This document shows, piece after piece, positions 22,697-37,000 of a DNA stretch of 64,000 bases. The stretch is from Lichenostomus cassidix (Eukaryota > Chordata > Aves > Passeriformes > Meliphagidae). The stretch lies in assembly GCA_008360975.2 (NCBI GenBank), contig CM039183.1:40973850-41037849 (forward strand), read 5' to 3'. The position numbers and the translations under genes were made by a program. The notes under the pieces are model-generated. The model did no database searches and had not been told where the DNA came from. It saw nothing but the letters and a program-made list of their open reading frames with translations. Within the stretch, counting starts at the first letter, position 1, and each line of letters starts with the position of its first letter.

Positions 22697-25600
22697 ACGA
22701 CACAAGTCGTGTCTCCATCTCTTTCTGGAATGGAAAATGTGCTTTATGAAGGTGCTGTCCCTGAAGTCATTTGAGGAAAGTGGTGAGGCAGATCTTCATT
22801 GTACATCAGAGGTCAGAAAGCAAAGTCATGTCAGGGTATGTCCACTGCCCTCTGCGTGACATTATTTAAGAACATTATTAAGAGCCATTGTCCCAAGGCC
22901 ACATGGGACACATCGAAGACCTAACACCCAACCATCCCACTGAGGTCACACACCTGCTCTGCTTGCATTTCTGAAGTCACCACTACAGCAGTGCCCAGTC
23001 TGGAAGCATGGCCACCACCACCACAGGCCTAAAAGCATCTCTGGAGGATTCTGCCTGGATCTTCACGGAAGGTTGACCCACGTAAGGCTCTACTCTTAGA
23101 GGCTGGTGTGTTGATATAGGGTCGTTGCATGGTAAAATTACCTTTCTTTGTACTTACCCAGTTCCACCCTTGAACACCCCAGGACAGACACTAAAGTGCT
23201 GCTAGTTCACTGACTCGCATGTGCACAGCTCATGCTGCTGTTTTTCCACGCCAATGAGTTTCCTGTTGTTCAGCATTTGCTGCTATCTCATCCCACTGTG
23301 AGACATCAAGAAATGAGAACACAAAACTAACAAGAGACACATTCTCTAACAATTAAAAAGCACCTCTATTTCAGAGGCATAATATCCACTCAAGGGAGAA
23401 CATTCCAGGTTTTGAAATGTCTTTTTTCTGTCATCTCACTGTGTTTTATCAATAGACTGTTTTACTCCCATGTGTTCTGACTATACCCCACATTTCTGTG
23501 CTCCTTCCCTCTATACCAATGTCAGGCCTCTGCTAGTCCAGCCACACCAGTGGCTACAGAGCCTCTGTGGCAGATTGCTCACCCAGCTGGGTCAGGATGT
23601 GGCCATGGGGTCTGGCATAACTTCTGTTGCATAAGCAGGAAAAGATCCAGCAGCCAAAATAAATGGCATAAAAAACTCCCCTGCTCACCAGCACAGTCAC
23701 TCCGTTGACAGTCTTGTCAAGAAGGTGAATCATGGCAGCCTTGGCACTGCCTGGGCAGAAGTTGTATGGCATGCAAAGATTTCAGGGAGTATCTGCATAC
23801 CTTCCCACCTACCAGAGCACTGGTGGAGAGGTAGAATGGGTCAAAAGACAAAGAAAGGAATTCCAAATAAGTATCCATTCAGGGAGTGTAAAACAAAGAG
23901 ATCTATTTCTTCAGAGCAAATGAATCTTTCAATAAACTGAGCATTATGGATTTTGTTTTGGAGGGAGTTGAAGACAGACACCCAATTCGGGAAAAATAAA
24001 AGTTTTGGAATCAAGTAGCTAAGCATCTATTTGGAGTGACATACACTGGAGAGTATAGGCTGCCAGGAGACACACAGACGTTCTGGATGAGAGTTTTTGA
24101 TTTACCCAGAGTGTGTTTGATGCAACTGAGAGCAGTTCCTGCAAAATCACTGACTATGCCTGCATCTAAAAAGACACAAATGGGCACATACACACATACA
24201 CACACACATCTCACTCCAAAACTAAATTTTTATTAGCAAGGTTTTCTATATAAATCAGAGCACTCAGCCACCCGGGCTTGTGAACATCTCAATAAACTCC
24301 TGCCACTTGAGCTCTACAATGAGATGGAGAAGCAGCTTCCCTGCTGATGGGGGACTCCTTCACTGGGCAGATCTGCTGCAGGAAAGAGCGCTTTGCATGA
24401 CATATGTCCTCACAGAAAACATCATACACTTTCCTGTTCTAAGTGAAGCCATAATCCCATTTAACTTTACAAATTCTGCAGCCCACTTAGGCTTTAAACA
24501 CCCTGCAAAGCCTTACAGGCACTTTTCTTGCCCTTTTCATAGTCTTAAAGATCTTGGGATGGTCTTCAAAGGTCTCCCTGCAGCCCCAGGTAATTTCACT
24601 GATTTTAGCAATGTGCTTAGATAGATTTTTCCCTTTCCAGCAAAATTAGCCAGCCATGCATGTACAGAAAATTCTTCTGTAGCTGCACACTTCATAAGCT
24701 TATCGAAATAATCCACTGCACATGCTCAACCACAGTTCTCTAAGGTTTGTAACTCAGTCAAATCAAAACTAATTTCTTCTCAAACAAGCAAATACATGCC
24801 TACTTCATGGAAAGCTATTTCCATGTCAGAGTTCATTTTTCAGCCTTCTGCTGATAAAGTTACAGAAATGCTCAAAAAAGGTTGTAAGAGTCTATTTAGA
24901 TCAAGAAATGCTTTTTCCCCCCACTCTCCTGATATTCTGAACTGGCTGAACCAGTTTTGTTCAAGTCTTTCCAAAATATTCACATTTGGACAAAGTCCCA
25001 ATCCGGCAGATTTCATCCTGAATCATTTATATTTCAGAGACCACAGAAAACACAGAGGTTTAGAATGGAAAATGTTACATCGATTTAACTCTAGGAAAAG
25101 CTGCCTCTTCTATTACAATGCATTTGCATACAGATATGTCTTTACCTCAAAAGTCCTAACATGTTTAGTCAGCAAAGGAAAACTTGAAAAAAATGCACTT
25201 CAATTAAAGGAAAGAATGCGAGAAAAATGTAAGATTTTTTAAAAATTATTTTTCCAGTGCATTTCAAAAGAAAATATTAGCATATTTTAAGAGCAGCATT
25301 GCTAAAATGATTCACAGAATATAAATGCTTCTGTATCAACCACAGCCCTTTAAACAAAAGAGAGATCAAGCATATGAGACTACAAATAGGAGTCAAATTT
25401 GCAGAAGGAATCATCAGAACTTTGCCTTTGATCTGCAATGCAGTCACCTAGATTTGAGGGACAAAATTCTGATCTAGTTAGCTAGGGTGTAAGCCAGAGG
25501 GAACTTCACTGAACTCCTATGAGAGAGGATACAAAACCAGCCACAACCATGAGAAGAGTCATTTAGACAACACAAAAGTTGCTCATCCTTTTCTGGAGTC

Positions 25601-28600
25601 ATATGATCTAGTCAGAAGTGAACAAATCCTTCAGCAGTGCAAATGGCAAGCTGTCCTCACCTTTAGGAATGAGTCAAACTCTTAGTCACACAAGCAGTCT
25701 TGTCCTTGCAAAGACAGGAAAGAGGATTTTCAGACCAGGTCTAAAACACAGAAAATAAGTTTTAAAAACTTTGAAAGGCAAAAAAACAACCAATCAAGAT
25801 GCCTGAATCTCTTTGATACATGGAAGCTGATATGTTGCGGAACCAGTTCAGATTACATTCTTTTAAACCTATGCAGTTATGTCACAAAGTAAATAATTTC
25901 TCCTCTATCACGAGAAAGGTTACTTATTAGCCTAATATAAGGTGTTTTATAACACAGAAATCACACATTAACATGAAATTTAAAATACATCTGTAGAAGA
26001 TATAGGTCTACTAAGGTCCTGAAAGCTTGACTCAGACCAAGCCCGGTTTGTGTTTGTAGTGCTAGAATACTGTTTGTAGTGAAAGATCCTGATCCTGAAA
26101 ACGTTTATGCAAATGTTTAACTTCATTCAGCGCATATTCCCATCGGAGTCTGTTGGACTACTCAGACATTTAAAATTATATGCTTATGGCTGAGTACTTG
26201 CAGGATTAAAGGTTAAGTGCAGCTAGCAGGTCTGAAAATCTATGTGGGTGTTTTGCAATTCCTCACTGCACAGTGGTAACAATGAGAAACAGACTACCTC
26301 CTCAGCTAAAGACTTGGGAGTCAACATGTCCTTTCCCATCTGTTTCGATGCCAAGAACTATGTTTGTTTAATTTTTCAGCAGAGTTTCTGATGCTACCCA
26401 GAGTAGGCAGACGTGCTGGCAATAGCATTCAAAAGTGGCTCACTTCCAGAAAATCTTGTTACCCTCCAAGAATGTTTTTTGAACTGTTAAAACCCCAAGC
26501 AGCAAATATTGCACATGCACATTTTACCTTGAAAAGAGTGTGTCACCATTCCTGACCACAAGGTTTGTCATGCAAGGTCCAAATGTGTTCAGGCATTCCA
26601 GAACTAAAGCTCTCTCATATAAGACTTTGAATTTCAGAAGGTAGTATCTTCTCTTTTACAGCATAAAAGAATGGCTACTTTTTCTGATAGCAGTGTTTTT
26701 ATGCTATTTCCACATCAGAGATTGATCAACACATTACATCATGCAATGCAGATATTGTAAACACTGCACTTTCTCACATGAGTTTGAAGTATCAGCTTAA
26801 GCCCTCCTGCTTCCAAGGCAAACTATCCAAATCTGGAAGCCTTTCCTCTCTATTAAATAAAGTTTAAGGTTCAACATTCCTTGGAGTCATTCAGTTCTAC
26901 AAAGAGAGGAAACAGATTCTTTTCCTATGGGTGGTGAAGACAAAGAAAGAGCAGCTCAGCCTTTGCTAGGCCTCCCACTAAAGATGGCAGAAGCCAGTAC
27001 AAACTGCAGTCCCATTGCCAACTATTCTTCCTGAGTCACTTTGCATGTTGGACTGAACTTCAGCAGCACAAAACCAACCTCTTGCAGCATTCTGTATACT
27101 ACTGATCAGATATCGAAATGTGATATGGCTCAGAAGTCTCTCTCATAGAAGAGTCATGATAGATGAAAGAGAGAATCAACCGTGGAGAGAGACTTGCTGA
27201 AACAACGACCTCACCTTTGATTAAGGTAATTTGACACCCCTTCATTGTAATTATCTGAATTCTGAAGGTCACAGCTGCCAGAAGTGGTAAAGACTAATGA
27301 TCTATGGTCTGAGACGAGGCAGGAAATTCCATCTTTTCCTCTGGAGCAGCACTACATAGCAGTGGTGTGCAGCTGTAGTGCTGCAAGTCATTTGAGGCTA
27401 GGGGTAAACACTATGTGCTAATGCATAATACAAAAGTCTATTTTTGAGCAACAAAGACAAATGTGAATCCATCAGACAATGGTGCTGTAATCTCAACTGG
27501 TACTTTGTCCATTCAAATTTATAATCCAGAGCAGTAAGTCTATAGCCAAGAAATTTGAGACTATCTATTCATGATACAGCTTTGCTACAGCAAATCATAG
27601 AAAATGCAGCTAAGTTACCCTGCAATAAGATTCCTGGAGGTCAAGAAAAAAGTTTTCCTGAGTCAAAGTGTTCTACCAGAAGCAGGTTTTGCTTATGTCT
27701 AGGTTTTCTTAGCTAGTTGCCCCTCATCAGGTCACCACAGGGAATGCGAAAGAAAAAGGGGAAAAGAAAGAAAAACAGAAAGAGGACTGAAGGCGGTGTG
27801 GTAAGAGGGGAGGTGAGAGTACAAGGAAGCAACACAGGCTTTTCTCCTCCAGAGTTACTGCAACATCTGCAGTGTCTGAATGGAAAAGATTGATAAGTGA
27901 TACAGATCACCAGCTACTTAGGATGTCAGACCCAGATGGCAGGGGGAACCTGATGCTTAGTGAGTGCTCAGTCTAGGTGTTGTAAATGTTTCTCTTTGGT
28001 GATTGTATATCATTCAGAAGGGCAGAGGAGAAAACCCTTCCTTGCTATAAAATGTTTTAGTTTCAGGTGGATAGTGGAAATCATCTCCTTATTTCTTTCC
28101 CACTTCACTTATAGTAGGAGATAAAGAATGTGCTTTCAGTCTGAGGCACGGAAAACAGTCTCCAGTTCTCTGGAGAAGCATTTTAATCATTGACAATGGC
28201 AAGTCAAATCAGAAATGCCATAGTGGACAGGCTGAGTCCAGCTCAGATGTCTTTGATTAATTTATTTTTTTATATAGTTTTCCATCTTCATACTATTACC
28301 TCCCACTCAGGTGCACGCAGTGGAGCTCATGGCTCAAAAGTGGTGTGCTGCCCATAGCAACCTATTCCCACAATTCCTCCTGGACACAGTCCAGTCTGAC
28401 AGTCAGCACTGTTGTACATCCCCAAAGACTCCTCTGCACCAGGTGAAGGACACCATTCTCCATACACCTGCCTTAGCATCAGGTCTGCTTTTTGCATTAC
28501 AACTGTAGCTAAACAAATAAACCCCAGTGACGAATTTTTAACAATGTTATATATTGTATTCCTGGATATTGCTCAAGAATATTTTTCACTGTGCAATTAA

Positions 28601-29763
28601 AAGTAGTATTTTCACACAGCACATATCCTCAATAAATACATTAGTTTGTCATGTTCCTTTTGCATATTTGCCAATTTGCAAAATTTGGTGTTTGGATCCC
28701 ACAATCATTGTAACAAATTACACAGGTTGTCTCTATCACATTCAAGAGCATATTTCATATAAGAGGGAAAAGAGATGTTCACAGTTCTTTCAGTTCACAT
28801 ACTCTCTAGAAGTCATATATTGATTTTTCTCAAGTTTAATCTTTCAGTACTTTGGAACAGACAGTAAATAGGCTCACTTACCACAAGAGATAGAAATTGA
28901 CCCCATTTGTAACCTTCATGACCAGTTTGGCTTCAAACCTTTATCATCATCTGTTAAAATCGTGAAAAATACTGTTTCTGAAAACAGAACCAAAACCAAC
29001 AAACCTGGAGAAATTAGTTTTACGCTCTTCCTCTTCCAACAGAAGTAGCCAGATCCACCCCCTCTATAGTACAACTGAACCACAATGAACTTGGCCTCAG
29101 AGCCTGTGGCACAAAATAATTTGAAGGAGAAACTGGGATTTCCCTGCAGAGACCATGTATTTTCCATCCCCTTTGTTCTTTCAAGAGTTTCAAGTAGAGT
29201 AGCAACTGTTTTCTTCTAAGGAGTCAAACATCAAATAAAAGAACTTTCTGTCCTTGTCCTGTAAGCTGAAGGTCTTTGACTTTTTGAACTGAGGTTAATA
29301 TCCATTTTCTTTTCACATTTTACCAGGATATTTCTCACTGTTTTCTCTAGCTTTCAAAACTATATCTGAACTAAGAGACAAGCACCTTGTAGAGAGGTGG
29401 TGAAATAGTGATTTTACTTTTACTTGTAAATTAGATTTTTCCAGGACATGTGGTGCAAATGAGTCTTTTCCTATGAAAATAACATTTTTTGCCTCAGAAT
29501 TTCTCTTTAAGTTCAAGACAACAATATTTTGTTCAGTTGTAATCCCACATGCGCTGGTGTAAATTGGGAGTAAAATGGTAATATACAGTGGAGAAAAGTA
29601 AAGCTCTTTCAGAGTACTGCACTTCAGTGTATACTTTTCACAAAACACTCCTAAAAAGTATCACTACTGGAGACTTAGTGTATGGAAATGCTCATGGGGC
29701 CACTGTCCCAAAAGCTTGTGTGCAGGGGTGGTAGGGGAGACAAGGGTAAGGAAGGCATAGAAA
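22697..29763. other. Upstream intergenic segment, no gene recognised
   Basis: Sequence upstream of the GALNT2 promoter. Open frames are short and match no family I know. The longest, a plus-strand 148-codon frame at 24796-25242, has no recognisable domain, signal peptide or splice context. A short CA/TA dinucleotide run lies at 24185-24209. I see nothing else specific here. Confidence 0.6.
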
Positions 29764-29854
29764 GAGGGAGAGGGAGAGGGAGAGGGAGAGGGAGAGGGAG
29801 AGGGAGAGGGAGAGGGAGAGGGAGAGGGAGAGGGAGAGGGAGAGGGAGAGGGAG
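29764..29854 (+). repeat. (GAGGGA)n hexanucleotide array, about 15 units
   Basis: An essentially perfect six-base period of purines on the plus strand, and pure pyrimidine on the minus strand. The two strands give Arg-Gly and Ser-Pro repeat frames, which are translation artefacts. A long mirror-like purine tract of this kind can form triplex DNA and is prone to length change. Confidence 0.95.
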
Positions 29855-32800
29855 GAGAAAAAGAGGTGAGAATTGTAAGAGAAGACATGCCCTCTGCTTG
29901 GTGACGTATGGGGATATACTGCTTGTGTCAGGAAGACCAGCAAGAGGAACCTGAATCTTTTGTACTGTAGCCTCTCACACATCACTTGTTAAGGAGAGAA
30001 ACCTCACACATTTTGGGAAATGCTTCCTGCTGTGATTCTGGGAATAGAAAAGTCTGTGATGCTGAACAAGAAAAACAGTTTCTGGTATCATATCTTTGCA
30101 AGCAGCACTTCTACTGTATACCTATTTTTCTTTTGTACTGTCTGAGTACAGAAAATGTATGTCCTCTAAATGGATGTCCCAGGACAATCTTACAGGAACA
30201 AATATCCTTGACTGTAGTGCCCGATATAAAACATTTACCAGCTATTCTCTGTACGTCCTTGTTACAGAGGAGCTCACTAAATACTTGCCTAGGGACACAG
30301 ATGTACCTGCAGAGGTACAGTGTGACAGTGGCGAGACAAATGTGCATACACTGTACTGACCTTGGCAGAGCTCCAGCAGAAATCCTAGCAGTCCACCAGC
30401 AGGATCCTGTCTTTAACCCGTACAGCCCCTGCCAAGCCTGGCAGTGCCTCACCTAAACCATTATTTGTCTGAGCCATCTGCCCTTTCAGCGTCCTGCATG
30501 TTAGGTGTGATGGAGCAGCTGAGGCCAGGAGTTCTTGCTAAGGAGACTGCAAGGTGGATGGTGGCTCCATGCTGCAGGTGCCACCACACCTGAAGGCAAG
30601 GATCCCATCAGGAAAAGGGCCGCGGCACCTCATGTTAGCCAGGCACACACCTACACACTGCAGAGAAATCCCCGTGCTTAAGAAATGTCTCCCTGTGCTC
30701 CCACACTTCCCCAGGAGCCTGTCCAGACACTGGTACAGAATTGCAGCCAGAACAAAAGCAATATCTTCAGGGCTTGAGCGCCATGGTTTTCCCTGCTTTC
30801 TGATGGGACCCTGCTAGATGCTGAATGCAATGGGAAACCTCACATTCTGCAAGACTACTGTTAGCTTGTATATGTCTCTTTCTTGCTTCTACTTCAGTTT
30901 TTCAATTTCACAGATTTTGTCTTTCTTCCTGGCAGGCAGACTTCTTGTACATTCATTAAAGGGCAATGCATTTTCTTGCTTTAATTAATCACATATTTTC
31001 TGTCATGTCAGTAAATAACAATAATTAACCTGGCAGCTGGAGGTACCCTGGGTTAGATCATGATTCTCTGTGCTGGCTTTCCACAATGTTTCCTTGTTGT
31101 TAGTGCTGCTTTCTTGGCTAGGTTATCTCCAGGCATACCATGTGCTTGAGTAAGAATAACAAACAGGAAAAATGAAACAGTTCTTAAGATTATTATTTTA
31201 GTTAGATTTTCTGTTATAAAAGCCAAAAAACCATCAGCAGGCCAAATACACTCAGGAGAGCTGGCTTTTTTTTCTCTCTAGTCACTAAAACATTGAGGAG
31301 TGGTACAGCTATATCAAAGAATTTGACAGGACACCAAACAAGTTCAGGATCCTACTGGTGCTTCAACTGTTCAGCCATGAACTCATATCATCGTTCATGG
31401 AGAGAGAGAGGGAGAGGAAAGATGGGGAGTCTGTGTTTGAAGAACCTGAACAGATTCAGATCTCAAGTATTGGTCAGGGTCCATCTGCACATGACATTCT
31501 TTTAGTTTTTGAAAAATTGTACTGTGCTGCTGCACAGGAAAAAACGACTTGAGAGAAAGGGCCTCCAAGAGCCAGGAGATGTACTGACAGGATTCTCACA
31601 CCCCACCCCCACAGAGAAGGAAGCAGGGTCCTGGTGGAAACTTGAGGCAGCAGTTAATACATGCTGAGAGGAGGGAGTGTGCTTCTGACATTCCAAGAAA
31701 TGCAGAACCAAAGGGCTTGCACCTGCAAATACAAGAGAATTCTGAATATACCAGGTGGAGAGGTTTCACCTTCCAAGAGGAATAAAGTCTTTAGAGAGGA
31801 ACCTCTTCAATGAGAAAACTCTGCAAGAGCTGTGCTTCTATTCTGCATGCACCATGGTGCGATATTACTTAGAGCTGAGAAAAGTTTGAATAAATAAATC
31901 AGCTTAGCCAAGGCCTCTTTTCAGTGTGTAACCAGCTACTCCCTTCCCATGTAAGCCTCTCTGCCAAGGTTTTCCTCTGCTTCCTTGAGAAAAGCCCAGA
32001 AGCCTTCAGACTGGTCTTGCCACAAGCAGTCTTCATGGGTCTGCTGGGAGAGCTGGCAGCCTCAGGCAGCTGGGAACAGTACACACAGAGCTCCCAGTCT
32101 TCACCAGAGAGAATTGGCTCCTCAGTCCCTCCCAATGCTGCTCAGCTGTTGTCTGTGAAATGGTCTGGTCTCAGCCCACTCAGAATGGATCAGAGTCCAC
32201 AGCACAACTTATGATCAACATTTGCACTTGTGTTAGGTACCTGCATGGAGGGACCACAACTGAGCGAGTACACTGCTCTTAGCCCTGCAGGGCTGAGATG
32301 GAAACTAGTAAGGAAGCCTTAGTAAAGCCAGCACTGATCCTGTTCCTGCCCTATGGAAAAGAAAGGGAACATCGGTACAGAGGCTGTTGGCCCAGCACCA
32401 TTCAGAACCATGAAATTTACTAGAACTAACCAAACAAAGCAAACAGATACAACTGGAATTTACTGCACTTTCAGCTCATTGCTCCATTTAGATCTCCAGG
32501 CGTGAAAACAGCCCTACAGAGAAAAAAAACCCAACCCAAACACTTCAAATGAAGGCAGGATGAATACCTTCTGGAAGCAAAAAGATATATTTTGTCAATT
32601 GATTACACAGATGGGAAAATCATACAAGCAGTGGCAAGGTTGACAGCAATTTGGGAGAACTGGCAGCATCCCAAAGGCTAAGGAAAGTATCCTCTTCATC
32701 CAATACTTCTTGACATTTTCTCAGAGACCAAGTTCAGACAAAACCTTCCAAGCTTGTCAAGAGTACAGATGCTGCAATTGCCAACCCAGAGCTGTAAGAC

Positions 32801-33369
32801 TTCTATAGGTGCTGCCATTTCTTTTTTTCTTTCTTTTTTTTCTTCCTAGAGATGGCTCTTGTAACATCTTGACTCCTGAGCAAGATGAATTCTGTCACTT
32901 TGCCAATTCTTAGCACTAGGCAATGGAGGGCAAAGATAAGGCTTCAGACATGTCCCACTTATATGTCAAAATACTGCAACACTGACAAGTATTTTAGTGC
33001 TGTACATTCCCTGAATACTAAACTTTCTCCTGGTACTATCTTGTACTATACAATATGGCTCTTTTTATACTTTAGTTTACCAGCATCTTTTTTCATTTGC
33101 AGTTAGGCTGGTAGAGATAAAAAGCCCCTCACAAAAATTAGGATTGCCTTTTCCCAGTCTTTGCACAAGTGTGTAGTACATGCAAAGTAGTCACACAAAC
33201 TGGGGTTAGAAATCCTAGAGCTAAGATATAGTCCCATCTTTTTCATCCTGAAGTGTTATTTATCAGAGTTTAGCTCACTATTTATCTTTGCATGGTTTAA
33301 AAATAATGTTTTATTACCTGTCTCAGTCATCTTCTTGCCATCCTCAGAGAAGATAGAGTGGAGAGTGCA
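29855..33369. other. Intergenic segment, no gene recognised
   Basis: Unique sequence with short overlapping frames (for example 156 codons on plus at 29986-30456, with a 113-codon frame on the other strand). None resembles a known protein or shows convincing exon boundaries. A T/C-rich stretch lies near 32817-32850. I see no repeat element that I can name. Confidence 0.55.
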
Positions 33370-34000
33370 TTTATAAAATTTGCTGATGACACCAAGGTGG
33401 GAGTGGATGGAAGTAATTCAGAAGATGGGATCAGAATACAAAATTATCTCAGTATGTTGGAGAAATACTCTAAAACTATCAAGACAGAATTTAGTAACAA
33501 TGTATATGGAGCACTACATGAAATGAAAGATCAAATGTACAAATACAAAATGAGAAATGATAAAAGAGTTGAAAGGACTGGGAAAAAAAGGATGTGAGAA
33601 TTAGAGTATGACTCAAAGCAAATATGAGCAAAGCAGTTAAATCTCCTGAAAGACAAATCTCATATGAGATGCATTATTACATGAGTGTCAAATGCAACTG
33701 GGAATTTTTCAGCTCTGTCATTATTCAGTGTGTTGGATCTAGCTCTGGGTGACTTTTTTAAAAAAGCAATAAAAATATAAGACATTTAGAGAAAGTGGCC
33801 TATAGAAACAGCTAGGATAATTAAATTGATCACTCTAGAAGCTCACAGGGAGATTTGATAGTAGTTTTCCAGTATATGAAAGACTGTCCAAGAAAGAACA
33901 ACAATAGCTTACTTCCTTTGCTCCGTTTTCAGGAGAGAGTCCACTGGATCTAGCAGAACGGCAGTTAGACATTGAAGGAAAATCCAAAGCTGGCTAATAA
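33370..34000 (+). mobile_element. Diverged CR1 LINE fragment (reverse transcriptase to 3' region)
   Basis: A frame at 33379-33396 reads FADDTK, the catalytic ADD box of non-LTR retrotransposon reverse transcriptase as found in CR1, followed by DNA resembling the CR1 stretch after this motif. Further on, 33848-33890 (CAGGGAGATTTGATAGTAG, then TTCCAGTATATGAAAG) resembles the conserved CR1 block downstream of the reverse transcriptase active site. A weaker match near 33960 (TTAGACATTGAAGGAAAATCC-like) follows in the right order. The frame is broken and the copy is old. Edges are approximate, and the 3' octamer repeat is not seen. Confidence 0.65.
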
Positions 34001-37000
34001 TTCTTAGGAACACTTGGGACTCTGCTAGTGGAAAAGTTTAGGAAGAGATCTGACATTCCTACAGGTATATTTGATCCCACTTGGAGAAGAGAAATTCTCG
34101 CAGTCGTTTCACACAGCTTATCAACATTCTCAATCCTATTTTATCAACAGAGCCATCCAATTCTTTTTTGTTTGCAATTGCACAGAGTTGAAACTGACCT
34201 GCAGGTGCTTTACAGATACTTCAACATTTTGGCAGTTACAAATTCAGGATCAGACACCTTTCCTTTCTCATGCTTTTCTTGGACCGGCAGGGATCATTGT
34301 CATCATCCAGCTCTGCTTCCTGATTTCACATGTGGATTTTCCGGCAGTGGGAGTCCTGAGGGATTTACATTCCCTTTTTTCTCTCTGGTGAACTGTGTAT
34401 GTTCCCAGCTACATGGCATGAGTGCACTCCAGTGGTCACACATACCCCCTTTCCAGTCCCTCCTGGATCTTATTCTGATGTCGGACTCTACCCATAATAT
34501 GTCCTAGATCACCCTGAATCTTTGCCCTCCCTGTAGATGAAGGCAGATAAGGTTTATTCAGGCTTCAGCTGTCCATGAAGACCCTTAGAACTCAATCTTT
34601 GCCCCAGGATCAATCTGTGCTACAGGAAAAGCTTGAGCTGTGGAATGCTGGAACCCCTCCAACCTGGCCCATGGGCTGCTGTGCAGGTGCTGTGTGAGCT
34701 GCTGAAAGTCCTGCATCCCTGCCCACCAGAGCTCAGAAAATGAGGAATCCACAGTACTGTTCCAGTTTACCCCCTTCAGGTTAAAGTACAGGGAGTGTGT
34801 GTGCCTCAAGAAGATGAAGGTACCACCATCACCTCAACTGCTCCCTGTCTCAGTGCTGAGGAGCAGTATGGGCAGTGTTTGTCTTGGTCTCTGCTCTGTT
34901 GTGTGCTGCAGACTGTGCTGTGGTATCAACAAGTGTAGACAACCTCCAATTACAAGATGCAGTTTAGCTGCAGGAGGATGGAGCACCACACAAGCTGATT
35001 TGTCTTGTTTTGCTGTGGCTTTTATTTGTTCACAGCCCAAAACCCCCCACAATGCAATCAGCTGAATGACAACCTCAGGCAATTACACTTTTTTTACAGT
35101 TTCCAAGAAGAGAATTACTTGCATAAAAGCTTCTATATTTTGCTTTACTACCTCTCCACACAGATTTGGTTATCTGTTGGAGCAGGGGGAGGATATTTTC
35201 CAACCACAATGAAAACACTGCATGTTGATGCAAGGAAGATCTCCAGTCTGGTGATGTGCCTTTATTTTCAGAATACTATTTTTTTTCCAAAAAGACTTTA
35301 AGTCAGAGTAAAGGAAGGCTTCTGGTGGAACACTAATTTGCTCTTGTTGGGCTTCTGGTACATCACTGTGCACCAAAAAGGCACTGCATGAATGTACTTA
35401 GGTGACTCCTAGCCACCACAGAAAATCTCAAGGAAATTTCTGATGAGGTAAATTCACGCTTGCACCCAAACACAGGGGCTGGTGTGCACACAATTCAGCC
35501 ACCACCAACCTACCCAGTGCTTCTGTGTCTCAGCAGTCCTGGTCTGCTTCTGCGTCTCAGCAGTCTGCAGACACTGAAAAATTAAAATTTGTTACCACAA
35601 CATTCTGGCATCAGCCTTTCCACAATAACACTGATTTTTCTTTTTTCCTCTTGCATATTCTCCATCTACCTCACCCTCTTGCCAGATTCTTATCCCTTCT
35701 CTCTCACTGAAAGGCCCTTTGCTCTGCAGAGCAGCCCTCTGAGTTCACTGGCTTAATCACACTGAGCAGCAGATGTTGTGTGAAAGGACAGTAATGTCTG
35801 CTTCTGCTTGCTTTTTACTTCCTTTCACAGCCTGTGTTTTCCTAGGGCTAAATTCAACATGTTATTTTTAACATTTTTTTACATCTTTCTGCATCTTCCC
35901 TTTTCTCCTTACTTCCACAGATCTTAATGTTTCTATTTTCTTTCTTCCTGTTCCACATTTCCCTCTCCCAACTCCCCCTAAGAAAAATGAGTGCACAGTA
36001 AAATACTCTGTTTTTCTCATTGCTTCTCCTTTCCTTCTCTTCCAGTCCTTTCCTCTAATTCTATCCCATCTTCCCCTTACTTTCCTTACTGCACCCAAGG
36101 ACATGTTTCCTCAATTATTTATGGATTTATTTACTTATATATTTATTGCTTTTGGCTATTGTCCTTACAGAAGCCCTCACATTTTTCACATTTCCCATCA
36201 GCTCCCAGTTTTTGACTCGTGTTCCCTGGAGGTGGGGCAAGTTTCTGTTTTCCATCCCTCCAGCTATGAGTATACTACAAGCCAGAGTACAATTGCAGCT
36301 AGAGGAAAACCTAGTTTTACAATAGCTGAGTACAAAAAACAGTAGGACTGTAGCTATGCAGAGTTTAGCATGGACTGCAAAGTCTATCCAGGATCTTAAT
36401 AAATACGTGGAGCCTTAGCTGTGTCTCTGCTCATTGCTGTGACAAAAATACAAGGCCCAAGAGAGCTGTAAGCGTATTCTTGCATAGTAAAGTAGCTGTA
36501 AGAGGTGCAGCAGGGAGCTCACAACCTCCATGGGCAGGGCATGACAGCCTTTAGCCACCTGTACATTTCCCCATCCCCTGCTGCAGAATGCTCTCAGTAA
36601 TGCAGAAAATATGCTGGGTTCAAAGCAGAATGTTGCCAGGGCTTTTCCAGGAGACATGGTCCTGTCTAGAAATGGCAGTGGAGTGAGTTGTTCCCCCTTT
36701 CCTTAGGTACCCTTTCCTCACAACACATGATATCTCAACACATCTCTGCCCAGAGTTTGCCCAATGCCCAGGAATATAACATTTCAGCTGCTCCCTGCAG
36801 ACCTCCCAAGGAAATAAACTTCACAAGGAAACTGCCTTCCCCCAGACAAGTAGGACTTTTTGTAGCCCCTTGGTGAGCAACATTTAAGAGTCCAAGCAGG
36901 GAGAAAGGTAATGGAGGTTAACTCTTTGGCTGTGCAAAACCTCATATCGCCAATAGCCCTGATTGTGTGCTATTCATGCCCAAGAGAATTTTGCTTTTGT

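Noticed and set aside
24796..25242. 148-codon plus-strand frame
   Set aside because: No domain, signal peptide or splice context recognised. Length is compatible with chance over 64 kb in six frames.
29664..29985. Ser-Pro and Arg-Gly repeat proteins
   Set aside because: They are translations of the (GAGGGA)n array in different frames.
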